Part shown: positions 1 to 11,026 of the stretch, piece after piece
Position numbering within the stretch: position 1 is the first letter of the stretch
Layout of the letters: the number at the start of each line of letters is the position of its first letter
Source of the DNA: Geosiphon pyriformis
Taxonomy: Eukaryota > Glomeromycota > Glomeromycetes > Archaeosporales > Geosiphonaceae
Assembly (NCBI GenBank): GCA_016748015.1
Contig: JAAOMT010000786.1
Location: 764,157 to 828,156, forward strand
DNA length: 64,000 nucleotides
Direction of reading: 5' to 3'
Notes under the pieces: generated by a model
The model's input: only the letters and a program-made list of their open reading frames with translations
Told to the model about the DNA's origin: nothing
The model's database searches: none
Program-made: the position numbers and the translations under genes

Positions 1-115
1 TCTTGATAAGTTATGATTTTTATTACGTGATTGATTCTTTCCCAATATTAAAACTACTGTATATAGACATGTTTGTAGTTCTACGAGAAAATACTTTCTT
101 TTTGATATTTCAACC

Positions 116-207
116 TGGTGCTTGCTGCTATCACCAGTTGGTGTTGGCTGCTATTGTGAACTGGTGCTTGCCACTATCACGAGATGGTGTTTGCTACTAT
201 GTTAATC
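116..207. repeat. 23-bp minisatellite, four copies
   Basis: Four consecutive 23-bp units begin at 116, 139, 162 and 185, each starting TGGTG and carrying a GCTATnnn-type core, with a few substitutions per unit. It lies just beyond the low-coordinate end of the Gag remnant. I see no coding capacity that explains it. Confidence 0.85.
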
Positions 208-299
208 ATTACCTTTCTAAGATTATTACTGTGCTATATTATGATTGAATAGTTTGTATTATTTTTATGATTCTTTTTACTAAATTCTTAAACCGTAAC

Positions 300-1721
300 A
301 CCGGCTAAAAATCCCTCAATTTTCTGAGTTAATTTCTCACTTAATTGAGTTATTTTTGTGTCAATATCAGATATTCTATTGATAGTCAAGTTAATAGCTT
401 GAGTATGGTTAGTCTTTTATTCTGCTGACTCAAAATCATGAGCAAGAATAATTGCTTCTTATAGGTTTGTTGGGTGGTGAGGTCTCACAGATCGGAAGAG
501 ACTGCTTTTTAATCCTTTGACAAATTGGTTAAAAATTTGTACCACAGTGTAGTAATCCTTTTCAATGGCCTGTATTTGACAAAAGATTTGGTTGAATTAT
601 CCAAGATAAGTGGTTACTGCTTCATGGTTTTTTTGTTTTATAATACTGAACTGATTTTGTAATCTAATGAGAGTGTTGGAGTCACAAAAGTATTGCAAAA
701 AGACAAGTTTAAAGGTGGCAAAGTTGGTTGGTTTCTCTGCAAGGCTTTAATACCATGAGTCTGCAGTTCTAATCAGAAAGAATGGCAATACTTAAATGAC
801 TTTATCATTATTATAATTGTTGGTGATAATGACTTTCTCAGCTTCCACGATCCATATATATGCATCATCTTTTTCATTGGAAAATTTCTCTAATTTGGTG
901 ATATCTCAGTAAGTCATAATCTGGTAAGTAGGTGGAGTTATGCTGATTGATGCCAAAGAGTTTGGTGTTTACATATTAAAGTGTTCTCCTGGTGCTAATT
1001 CTGGTTGTTTCTCTTTGTTAATTTTTCCAATGGGCTGGAGGATAGCTGTTTCTTTGGAGAGGGTGGTTGATGATTCAGTTAATGGTTGGGTTGGTGGTAA
1101 TTCCCATGTCAACATATTTTTGTCTGTTTTGTTAAGTGTTGGAGTGAGATTTCCAAACAACGATTCATATTCTTCTAATGATTTGGTTCAACTATGTTGA
1201 TTCTAAGGATGTAGATTTCCAAAAGTTTGTGGTGTTTCCAACTGGATTTCCAGAGGTGGGTTGAATACAATTTTACTTTGAAGTGTCTGATAGTATGATG
1301 AAATTGTTGGGAAGAGGAACTTTGGTTTCTTGTTGACCATGGACTTGGCTTAGACAGTTATGGGGTTGTTGGATTCGTTTTTGTATTCCTCAGGGTTAGA
1401 TTTCACTGGTTGTTGTACTTGAGAGAATCACTTTGCCACATAATATTTAATGTCTGTATTGATTATGCGCAGAGTTTTAGTGATTGCTCAGGTAGTCGTG
1501 GCTGTTGAGTACCCTAATAAGCTTTAATAAATTTGTTTTTCCAGTTTTTCTGTGTCAGTTGTGCAGCCTAATAAGCAGTTGATTTTTGTATTAATATAGT
1601 TACAAAAATCACTTTCTGTGTAAACAGTTTCTGCTGGTATTCTTAGGTCTTTTCGAAAGTATTGAAATAGTGCTCTTCCGTATGGAGAGTGGTTTTTTCT
1701 TACTGTTCCAATAGTCACCAC
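300..1721 (-). pseudogene. Decayed Gag-like polyprotein of an LTR retrotransposon
   Basis: Reading the minus strand in one frame from about 900 down to 350 gives a continuous Gag-like protein. It includes EKFSNEKDDAYIWIVEAEKV, then a stretch around LPFFLIRTADSWY (typical of the retrotransposon Gag core), then VKGLKSSLFRSVRP. The frame is broken by several TAA codons at places where glutamine or lysine would fit, which suggests CAA or AAA origins. The N-terminal part appears at 1524-1721, and further Gag-like pieces at 969-1160 are rich in Pro/Thr/Glu. Family members are structural capsid proteins. This copy cannot be translated. Assignment to Gag is from pattern memory, with no search. Confidence 0.6.
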
Positions 1722-1761
1722 TTTTGTGTATTTCTGGGGTGCTCTGTTTCTGTGGATTTAT

Positions 1762-1785
1762 AACCTCACAAGGAGCACCAAATGT
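1762..1785 (-). other. LTR end and tRNA primer-binding site of the minus-strand element
   Basis: On the minus strand an LTR-like terminus ending ..TAACA is followed after two bases by TGGTGCTCC, a primer-binding-site pattern (PBS sequences start TGG because tRNAs end CCA). The same TAACA/TAATA + TT + TGGTGCTC arrangement recurs at 3994, at 21559 (mutated) and at 50697, each on the plus strand. The LTR itself would lie at about 1783-2600, but I cannot fix its outer edge. Confidence 0.6.
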
Positions 1786-2604
1786 TATGGGTAAACTTGG
1801 TGGGTAATAGAAATAGTAATATTTGGTGTTCTCAATTATAGGTGATGTGTCTTCTACATAATTCTGTTGGCTTAGTTTTAATTATCAGTCTCTGAAAATC
1901 TATTTTTGGATGTGAATTTACCTATTGAGTTCTTTGGTTATAAGGCACAAAGTTTGTTTTTCATTAATTACAATGTTTTCTGTAAATATGAGCTTTCTTC
2001 TTTGAGCTAATGAGCACAGTTGTTAGAATCTGGCGTTGTCTTTTCACTCTTCTGGTAAGCTAACAAGATAATGTTAATATCCAAAACCTAGAGAGAGCCT
2101 TCCTCTTTTACTAGGCTACTACGAAGTCTATTCCCAAACAGTCAATTTTACTATGTTGTCACTCCACAAAAGAAAATAAGGAAGAAAAAAAAAGAAAAAA
2201 AAAAAAGATAAATTAGTATTGTTAATCACCATAATCAAGAGCAATTGGTTTAAGTCGTTAATAATTTAAGACGATTATACTAAAAACATCTGTTCTGGAA
2301 CAAAGGTACAAAACAATAATTAATTCATGTAAATTCTACATAGTTCAAGCACATGAATTCGTGATTTTGATTTCTTAATAATGAATTTATTTCAGAAGAT
2401 GAATATGAAATATAATAAATAAGAAGGAGATATAGATATTTGTTTTTTTTTTAGTAATTCATATCTATCTGTTTGTTTTCTTTTTCTATCTTCTACAACT
2501 ACTTGCTTTTATACATTTTTTTGGTTTTACAAGATTGCTTCTAATTGTTTCATTATTGCTAACTATTGTTTTTGTTATTTCTGTTATTGCTTTGTTTTTT
2601 TATA
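1786..2604. other. Probable LTR of the minus-strand element; no gene
   Basis: By position this is the LTR upstream (on the minus strand) of the Gag remnant. It holds an A/G-rich run at 2170-2210 and no convincing ORF. I see no other gene. Confidence 0.35.
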
Positions 2605-2836
2605 TTATTACCAGTTATCCTATATTATAACACATTATCTGGTGTTATTACATGTTATTCTGTGTTATCTTATGTTATAACATGTTATCTGGTGTTATTA
2701 TATGTTATTCTGTGTTATCTTATGTTATAACGTGTTATTCTGTATTATCCTACATTATAACGTGTTATTTTGTGCTATCCTAAGTTATAATATGTTATCC
2801 AACATTATTGTGCATTATTTTGTGTTATGTTATGTT
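2605..2836. repeat. GTTAT-rich minisatellite with 10-bp subunits
   Basis: About 23 degenerate 10-bp subunits contain TGTTAT or a close variant. Higher-order similarity has a period of 50 bp: the string GGTGTTATTA recurs at 2641 and 2691. The small ORF across it is an artefact of the repeat. Confidence 0.8.
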
Positions 2837-3180
2837 CTGGTTATGTTTCTTTCTAACTTCGGATCAGTTTTTTTACTCAGATAACAGTATACATAAAAAT
2901 ATGTGATCAGAGTCTTTTAATATTTTACATTAGATACAAGCTATATTTAGATATTTTGAATTATACAATTTCTTTTTTTTGGCTACAAGTAGGCAGTAAT
3001 ATAATACTTTTATAAAATAAAATTAAAATGCTACCAAAAAAGAGCTAATATAACTGAAGCAAATTTTATTATTAGAGTACTAAACATTAAATATTTTAAT
3101 CATATTAAAATTACTATTAATATTTGAATTTATAATATTATAATAACATTTAAACTTTTAACTAATGAAATTAATCATAT
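2837..3180. other. AT-rich flank, no gene seen
   Basis: AT-rich sequence between the minisatellite and the first LTR. Its last four bases, ATAT (3177-3180), match the four bases after LTR 3 (9593-9596) and are the candidate target-site duplication of the 3181-9592 element. Confidence 0.5.
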
Positions 3181-3994
3181 TGTTATTCATAGAAATTAAG
3201 AATTATAATAATAGATAAAATAGCCAATCAGAAATAGATATAATAAAAAGAAGAATTTCAGAATTTTAAGATTTCTCTTAAGAAATTACAAAATTTTAAA
3301 GAATCTTGTATAATATAAATTATATATATATAATAAAAGTATTAAAGCAAAAAAAGTAATTTTAGAAGAATGCAATAGAATAAATAGAATTTATTAAAGT
3401 TCAAAAAAAACAATACTCTTTCTTTTAAAAAATAGTTTTCTATAACTTAAAGTAAAATTATTTCTATATAAATAAAACATTTATTATTACTCAAATTTAT
3501 GTTATTATTATTTGATTAAAGAAATATTAATTTATTTCACTTTATTTATCTTTTATGTTAATAAAACCCAATACTTAATCATACTAAAACAATAGCTTTT
3601 AATCATGGCTATTAATGAAATACTAATTTCTTGGTTTTTTTTTATTTTTTATTTTTTTTATTTTGTTTTATTTCTTTGTTGTTTATTAATTAATTAAAAA
3701 AATTAAGTATTGAGTATTTAATATTAAAGATAATTTGATAAAAAATCCAAGAACAAAAATAAAAATTTAAGAATATCTTACTAGAAAGATACAACTGTTA
3801 AAATAAACTGATTATCATACTAAAAAAAAAATTCACAGAAAAAACCATTAATTAAATCTCTGTTTATTATACAAAGAACTTAATCAAAATCTTTAAACTT
3901 TAAAATTTCCAGAAATTATAGACATTCTTAGCTATTAAGCACTAAATTATAAGTTTGTTATTTGTTTTAACATTTCAAATAATTATTTGTAATA
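3181..3994 (+). repeat. 5' LTR (copy 1)
   Basis: Begins TGTTATTCATAGA and ends TTGTAATA (TAACA in copy 3), giving the expected inverted TGTTA...TAACA ends. It aligns along its length with 4457-5264 and 8773-9592; the segment with ACAATAGCTxTTxATCATGG-type sequence near 3590 is easy to match in copies 1 and 2. It is followed by TT and TGGTGCTC, a primer-binding-site pattern. Confidence 0.8.
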
Positions 3995-4456
3995 TTTGGT
4001 GCTCTTTGTAAGATATAATTCAACAGAAAATTAATACCAACATCAATTATTCAAAAAAATAACAGACCAAGAAATCATAAGAAAAAATCATTTAGGATTT
4101 ATGAAATTTTTATTTCAATATTACCAAATTCATTTTAGACTAACAAATAATTATTGACTAGCAGAATTAGACTTCAACTTTTATGTTAATAAAAAAATTA
4201 AATCCTACTTAAAAAACCAAGAAGATTCAAAAGCTGCTCTTAAGAATTTCTACAATAAATTATTACAAAACACCACACTTCTATTAAACCATCTATTTGC
4301 ACTACTAATATCAAAAATAAATAAGAAAATTAAGTATTACATTTAACAGAGATTTTTTATTACTTTTACAAACAAAGAGAAATTACAAACTTTAGCAAAA
4401 ACACCAAAAAAAATACAACTGCCTAATTGAAAGAAACCAAGAGTCATTTTACTCAT

Positions 4457-5264
4457 TGTTATTCATAGAATATAGGAAATATATTATTATTATTTAGTAG
4501 ATATTAGCCAATCAGATGTAGACATAGTAAATATAAAATTCCAAGATTCTTCTCAGAGGAATTGCAGGATTCCAGGAATTTAAGGATTCCCTGACAAGGA
4601 ATCGCAGGATTCCAAGAATTCCAGGATTCTTGTCACAAGAAATTGAGAAATTAAAGAATCTCAAATATGTATATATAGCAGTAGAGTTAGAAGCAGAAAA
4701 GACAGAATCGATACCACAGAATCATTAGTCTAAAAACACAATCATCAAATAAATAATTATTTCATATCTCAATCCACTCTCCACTATCAATACTTCATGT
4801 TAATAGTAATTGATACTTAACCATACTGGAACAATAGCTCTTGATCATGGCTATTAATGGGATACTAATCTGCAAATTGCCTTGGCTTATTTCTTTAGAT
4901 TTCTTTATTTTCCTTTATTTTCTGTGATTTTGTTATTGTGCATTAACCAATTAATTAAAAGTGCTGATTACTGACATCAAGGATTGCCTGGTAAAAGATC
5001 TCTGTGAGTGGGTAGGACATATACAGAAGATACAGATTACTTACCAGAGGATTGCCGGCCACCAAGCCGAGAAAAAAATTGACAAACTTGCAAGTCTGGA
5101 AAGCTACAGATAAAACAACTATTGAATTTTTGTCTATTATATAAAAGACTCCATCAAAACCTTCAGATACAACACTTTCAGAACATCATCAACAGAAATA
5201 GCTTTTTGAGCACCAAGTTACAGGTTGTCATTTAATCCAACATCAGAACTTGTTATCTATAATA
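4457..5264 (+). repeat. Nested solo LTR (copy 2), best preserved
   Basis: Same ends as the other copies (TGTTATTC...CTATAATA). It is flanked by TCAT at 4453-4456 and TCAT at 5265-5268, a clean 4-bp target-site duplication. It is not followed by the primer-binding motif, so it is a solo LTR inserted in the internal region of the older element. It retains many GGATTCC-type blocks lost in the other two copies, including an approximate 41-bp direct repeat at about 4555-4640, probably in U3. Confidence 0.8.
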
Positions 5265-6486
5265 TCATTAACCTGTTATATTACCATATACCAAAAAGTA
5301 TTATTCACATACTATCTGAATTCACATTACCATTAACTATAAAAACACTATTAGCAAAAGTACCATTCCAAAATAATTAAAAGAAAACCAAATTACTAGA
5401 AATCTATAGTGATTTTTTTAAAGAATTTAAATTCTGACCAACAATACTATTAAGACTTCAATTATCACTATCTCAACCAAATTTCGGATCTATCAGTTAT
5501 TAAAAAAATATCAAATTAAAAGAAAAAAAAACAGTGATCAAGAAAATAATAATTAAAATCCAATTTCAAATAACTCAGAAGTACAAACTCTGATTGTTTA
5601 AACTCTGTAAAACCCAAACAATCTAAACTCTACTTTTATTTTTTAGCAAAACTTATCTTCAATTATTGTGATCAATTCACCAGTTGCATTAATTGCCATA
5701 TCACAACCACAATCTTAACAGTAACTATAATAACAACAACTTATATTAATGATATATGTACCTATTGCCAAATTTAAAAAATTCACCAGTAAAAAGAACA
5801 ACACTCAAGCATAGCTAAATAATGTGAAAAAAGCCATTGCAATTAACAGATAAGATAATACCAGAGCAATTTAAGCCATCTCATACTTTTTTCAGAATAC
5901 TGCTAACTTATAATATTAGAATCTTGTAAACAAATTTTAAGATTTTAACATGTTTAAAATCATGTTTTTACAATATTTAAATGATAATAATAGCTTAAAT
6001 TATTTATTAACTAGTTTTATTATGATTAAATAAAGTAATACTAAAGCAGTTACTACTTATTTGGAATGCTTTTACAGAAATTTGTGTTAAATTCAGGCAA
6101 TTTAAGCTGATTATTTTACAGTAACACAAATTTTAAACCAGTTTATTTGTAAATTATGTAGCAGCTTGTTATAATAAGTATATCTAATACACCTAAATAC
6201 TTTCCAAGATACAGTTATATACACCAGAAATTTTGAATTAGCCAAACTTGAAGTCAATTACATTCAAGCCATAAATCTAGTAATAAACAAATTGTCTAAA
6301 TTAGATACTAAATTAAAACAATTTAACAAAGTCATCAATCAGAAAATTGAGAAATACTTAACTAATAATCAAGTTATTTATTAGCTTTTATAATATTACA
6401 ACAATCAAGAAAACTTCAATTGTTTCCAAAATCAATTATGTTTGTCATTATTATCAAATCAACTATGATAACAAAAAACATGTAAT

Positions 6487-6528
6487 TGTCACTATTGTAA
6501 TAAATAAAATTATCTAAAAACAGATTGT
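6487..6528 (+). pseudogene. CCHC zinc-knuckle remnant of Gag
   Basis: Translation gives C-H-Y-C-N-K-stop-N-Y-L-K-T-D-C, which has the C-x2-C-x4-H-x4-C spacing of a retroviral-type nucleocapsid knuckle. The histidine is replaced by tyrosine (CAT to TAT) and one spacer codon is TAA. Both are C-to-T changes. It lies between Gag-like sequence and the protease, as expected. Confidence 0.6.
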
Positions 6529-7109
6529 TACTTTAGATTTAATAATCAATAATTGAAAAATTAATATTAAAACTCCAATTACAGATTTCAAACCCAAAAT
6601 TATATCAATAATTTGTTATCAGAATCATATTCATATTAGTCACATTATTTTAAATAATACAATAACTAATATATATACCTCTTATTTATCAGATTTCAGT
6701 ATTAGTAATCTATTAATTATAGCCACAAGTAATTTATTAACTCCAATTAATTTAAAAATTACCACAAAACTCAGTTTCAATATTAACCAGAAATCAAAAA
6801 CTGAAAATTATATACACACAACAGAACTGAAAATTAATGATAATTATACACCAACTAATCTTCAGTTTTTTAAACCAGTCATCAGAATTATGCCAATAGA
6901 GTTCAAAAAGTGGATATATCCAAAATCTGAATTTTTAAAACTATTTAAGCTTCTTGATTATTCCAGAAAACAACTTTTTTAACAACTTAGAAACCAATTA
7001 CCAATCACTTATTAACAACATTTTATTAGCAACCATTACAGAAAATAAATAACTAGTCACTATTTTTCTATTCAAGTTGAAAACCCAATTAAAAACCTTA
7101 TTATTTAGT

Positions 7110-7450
7110 GGAGCCATTCTCAACACCAAACTTATTACAGTTATATATACTAATACTAAAGTTGATGGCCATTCTATTAAACTAATCTTTGATAGCAGAT
7201 CAGTAAACAGCATTATTATATAATAATTCATGAACCAATTAGATTACTGAGTTGATTGTACTGTTAGTGCCAAAATTATTACAGTTAATAAAGCAATAAA
7301 AACTTCTATTGGCAAAATTAACAACTTTCTTTTTAAAGTTAATGGTATTATCACATTTATCAAAGTTCTTATTATAAAAGTTATGCAATACTAAGCTTTT
7401 ATTGATAATGACTAACTGTTTAAGACTAATGCTGTACTCAACTAGATCAT
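7110..7450 (+). pseudogene. Retropepsin-like aspartic protease remnant
   Basis: The plus-strand frame gives VDGHSIKLIFDSRS and continues with QLDY, KTSIGKINNFLFKVNGI and a C-terminal part resembling the second half of a retropepsin fold. The active-site motif expected as D-S/T-G reads D-S-R at 7191-7199; the Gly-to-Arg change fits GGA to AGA. Several TAA/TGA codons break the frame. Function is certainly lost. Confidence 0.65.
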
Positions 7451-7705
7451 ACAAAAGCTATAACTCAGTCAAAATAGTCAGCATATTTAGATATCAGCTA
7501 CTTGTGGCCACTTCAAAACAAACACTACCACCCAATAACCACTAATAAAATTCAAAGAAAAAAAAAATCCTATCTAGAAAGCCTATTAAGTCTTATGAAC
7601 TAAAGATAAACACAATAAACTATTATTAATACTTTCTTGAAATAAGAAGAAAAAAAAAGATAACAAATTTTAAGCTACCACTTTTACAAAGAAAATAAAT
7701 AATAA

Positions 7706-8760
7706 TTGATATGTTTTGTACTTAGTAAAACAAGAAAAAAACTGCCTTATATTTTACTTAAATGTATTAATTATAAGAAAAAATTTTTATTTATGAAGCT
7801 TAAATATTATCTAAAAAATATTACTGGACATGTACTTATTACTATTACAAATCATATCACAGAAAATACTTTTGTTATTTTAAATAACAAAAAAAGTAAG
7901 ACAATAAACTATGTTTTATTTGTAAAGAAACACTGCTTGACAAAAGAATATGAAATAATATTTCTAATTATGGAGGAATATATAATGTATTATGTTAATA
8001 TATAATCTTTATAAGTAACTAAGTAAGTTGAAAAATGCTTTTTAATGTTATATGGATGGTTATTTATATAATAAAAACAAAATTTGGCAAATAACAAATG
8101 CCAAAGTTGAAGATGTTTTATCCAGCAAAATACTTGTTATTAAAAACAACTTATTAAAATCTGTTAAAATTGTTCTTATTTCCAATCCAAATATATTTAT
8201 TAACATTTTAAGCAATTTAAAACAATTCTATAAATACGACCAAAATTTAGCATTCACTAAAGAAAAGCAAGAACAGTATTTAAAACAACTAAATATTAGA
8301 TTCTGTAAATATTGTTTAATTCTTAATAATTTTAAATATTGTGATGATTATAATCTTATTTACAATTTACTATTATGCATAATTTATTCAAATTTTAAAG
8401 AAAAAGAACCAATCAGTAAGTGTGTTTTAGAATTAAAATTAAAATTCAATTGTAATTCAAATTCTAACAATAATAACAATAATAGTTCTAATATTATTCA
8501 CTATGGCAACAATAATAACAATGATTTAAATTTCAATTACAACTCTAAACAATATATTGTATTCTTAAATCTTTTAAAGAAGCAAGAACTTAAATAGTTC
8601 AACAATAATAATAAAGATATCATGCCAAAATATATATATAATACCAATACAAGATTTGATTTTAGATATTTTGAAAAAACTGCTATCAGATTAGAATCTT
8701 ACTTACATATTAGTATAAATTTAAGAAATTTAAGAGATTTTAATAAAGCTTAATATTAAA
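7706..8760 (+). pseudogene. Pol polyprotein remnant: Cys-rich region and dUTPase-like start
   Basis: An open stretch of 181 codons at 8052-8597 carries a Cys cluster (FCKYCLILNNFKYCDD), then an Asn/Ser-rich linker ending KKQELK. After a TAG at 8596, translation continues with NTNTRFDFRYFEK, which resembles motif 1 of a dUTPase-like domain (D-A-G-[FY]-D-L). The 7706-8005 piece precedes it in the same polyprotein. The domain is cut at 8772 by the 3' LTR. I recall this Cys-rich plus dUTPase arrangement from Rhizophagus polyproteins; that identification is memory, not a search. Confidence 0.55.
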
Positions 8761-8772
8761 AGAAGGAAATAA

Positions 8773-9592
8773 TATTATTTATAAAAATTAAGAATTATAA
8801 TAATAGATAAAATAGCCAATTAGAAATAAGTATAGTAAAAAGAAAAATTTCAAAATTCCAAAATTTCAAGATTTTTTTTAAAAAATTACAGGATTTCAAA
8901 AAATCTTGTATAACATAAATTATATATATATAGTAAAAATATTAAAAACAAAAAAAGTAATTTTAAGAAAATTTAATAAAATAAATAGAATTTATTAGAG
9001 TTCAAAAAAAAACAATACTTTTCTCTTTAAAAAATAATTTTTTATAACTTGAAGTGAAATTATTCTCATATTAATAAAACATTTATTATTATCCAAATCT
9101 ATGTTATTATTACTTAATTAAAAAAATATTAATCTATTCTACTCTATTTACTTTTTATGTTAATAAAATTCAATATTTAACTATATTGAAACAATAGCTC
9201 TTGATTATAACTATTAATAAAATACTAATTTTTTTGTTTTTTTTTTGTTTTTTTTTGTTTTTTTATTTTGTTTCTTTGTTGTTTACTAATTAATTAAAAA
9301 AATTAAGTGTTAAGTATTTAATATTAAAAATAGTCTGATAAAAAACCTGAAAACAAAAATAAAAATTTAAGAATAGTTTAGTAGAAAAACACAACTGTCA
9401 GAATAAACTGGTCATCATGCTAAAAAAAATTCACAGAAAAAACCATCAATTAAATCTTTATCTATTATATAAAAAACTCAACTAAAACTTTTAAACTCCA
9501 AAATTTTCAGAAATTACAGATATTTTTAATTATTGAGCATCAAATTATGAATTTATTATTTGTTATAATACTCCAAATAATCATTTGTAACA
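8773..9592 (+). repeat. 3' LTR (copy 3)
   Basis: Begins TATTATTTATAAAA, the G-to-A version of TGTTATTCATAGA, and ends ATTTGTAACA. It aligns with copies 1 and 2 across its length. The following ATAT (9593-9596) matches the bases before copy 1. Sequence right of it belongs to a LINE, presumably the original insertion target. Confidence 0.75.
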
Positions 9593-10324
9593 ATATTAAA
9601 CAAATTTTTAACAAAGTAATAAGCATTTTTAGAAACAGGTCTGTTTTCAATGCTAAAAAAAACAACATAATATCTGAAAAGCCAAAATAAACTTAGAAGC
9701 AATAGCAATATTAATATAAAAATTAGCTTATTTATTTCTAATAACACCAGAGTGGTTTTTAACTTTTTTCCAATTGACTAATAAATTTTTTTTTAAAATA
9801 ACTTGGCAAATGTATTTTTTCTCAATTCAATACTTACTGTAAAAATTAGAACCAGGTTTTTTCTTGTTGAAACAACATATATTTAGCAATATTTGGCTGT
9901 TTGTAAACAAAATAACAAAGTAAAAAGTAAACACACAATTCAAAACAAAAGTAATGACTTGTAATTTTACCAAAGTCAAAAAAAGCAAACCATTTATCTT
10001 AACTCCAACACTTATGTTAATATTTGAAAAGTAAGCAGCAGCATCTCTATAAGCATCTACCAAACTTAAATTTTTAACAGAGCCATTTATATAAACATTT
10101 ATACTACTCAACCCAAAGTTCAGTAGATGTTCTTTAACATAACCTAAATCACAAAAACAGTTAGCAGAAGTTGAACAAAGGGCCAACATTCTACCATCTA
10201 CCAAGCCACTATTCTTAATAAACTTGGCCAGCAAACTAAACCAGCTAGGAATTGGACCTCTAGAGTTTAGTCTTTTCCATTTGCGGAAAGTGTTCCACGA
10301 AAAGCATGTGCCACGACGATCCAA
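9593..10324 (-). pseudogene. LINE fragment with RNase H domain, catalytic residues mutated
   Basis: The 165-codon minus-strand ORF at 9827-10324 contains an RNase H-like core: INVYINGSVKN, then TLVKLQVI, then VILFTNSQ. Family members read xDGSxxN, xELxAI and FTDSQ, so the three acidic positions are Asp to Asn (codon 10085-10087), Glu to Lys (9965-9967) and Asp to Asn (9899-9901). All fit G-to-A transitions, and nearby Ala-to-Val and Thr-to-Ile changes fit C-to-T. The frame stays open but the enzyme must be dead. Less recognisable LINE sequence continues to 9593, where the LTR begins. The LINE is truncated at its upstream side near 10324. Confidence 0.65.
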
Positions 10325-11026
10325 AAGCTGGTTAACGAAAATGATGCCGAGGTCTCACCATACTCATATAATCATTCAATCCCAATTTGTTGTTGTTGTT
10401 GAAGTTTAATTTTTTTTAAATTTTAAGTTTAAAATAATATATAATTTAAACAATTGATTTTTAATTATAATTATAATTATAATTTTTAACTTTAATAATT
10501 TTTGTTTATTTGTAATTATGATTAAATCAAAAATTAAATAGTTTGATAAAAATAAAATCCAAATTTCAATTAAGAATTTTAGCTTTCAAACTGATAAAAT
10601 AAGTATTAATATTAATATAATATGAATGCTTTGAAAAAGAAACGATTCATCAATCTGTATTTCTTTTATTTATTGTCATTTGTGCAAGTATTCTCTGTTA
10701 TGTGGAATATATCAGATTTTCTTTCTCTTCTTGTGGTTATGGACCTGGTCCAATCAACGAGATCTATAAAACACTGAAAGATCGTTACAGGTTGAGATTA
10801 CCAGACGGTGGTGTAGAAAGCGGAAATCCCCATTTTGAGTAGTGTCTTCAAGCTTCTCGACTCTTTCCAAAAATGGTATTTTGTTCGCGAGATATAGATC
10901 ACCAAGGATCGGCTCGCCACATTTTTTATATAAAAATCAATGTACATCTTATTTCCTTTTGGGCTTCACATTGTTCAAGTACATTCTCTCGCAAAACAAA
11001 CATCTATCAAGGTTGTCTACACAAAT
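10325..11026. other. Upstream region of the ankyrin-FYVE gene
   Basis: AT-rich to about 10640, then of gene-like composition. Three overlapping frames are open across 10842-11140 but none shows a domain. An ATG at 10940 is in frame with the ankyrin gene and could add 29 residues. I see no clear TATA element. Confidence 0.4.

Larger units (their letters stand above)
3181..9592 (+). mobile_element. Degenerate LTR retrotransposon with a nested solo LTR
   Basis: Layout: 5' LTR 3181-3994, primer-binding site from 3997, leader and start of the internal region to 4456, inserted solo LTR 4457-5264, internal Gag-Pol remains 5265-8772, 3' LTR 8773-9592. The outer LTRs are similarly AT-drifted, while the nested LTR is clearly better preserved, as expected for a later insertion. 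Possible 4-bp target duplications are ATAT (outer) and TCAT (inner). The internal region shows a zinc knuckle, a retropepsin and a dUTPase-like start. I see no reverse transcriptase or integrase, so the copy is deleted as well as mutated. The aspartic protease suggests a Ty3-like element, but without RT the class is unproven. Confidence 0.75.

Noticed and set aside
489-500. AGATCGGAAGAG, identical to the first 12 bases of a common sequencing adapter
   Set aside because: The match stops after 12 bases and the stretch is in frame within the Gag relic (SLFRSV), so it is native sequence and not contamination.
2702-2884. 60-codon ORF rich in Cys, Leu and Tyr
   Set aside because: It is the translation of the GTTAT minisatellite.
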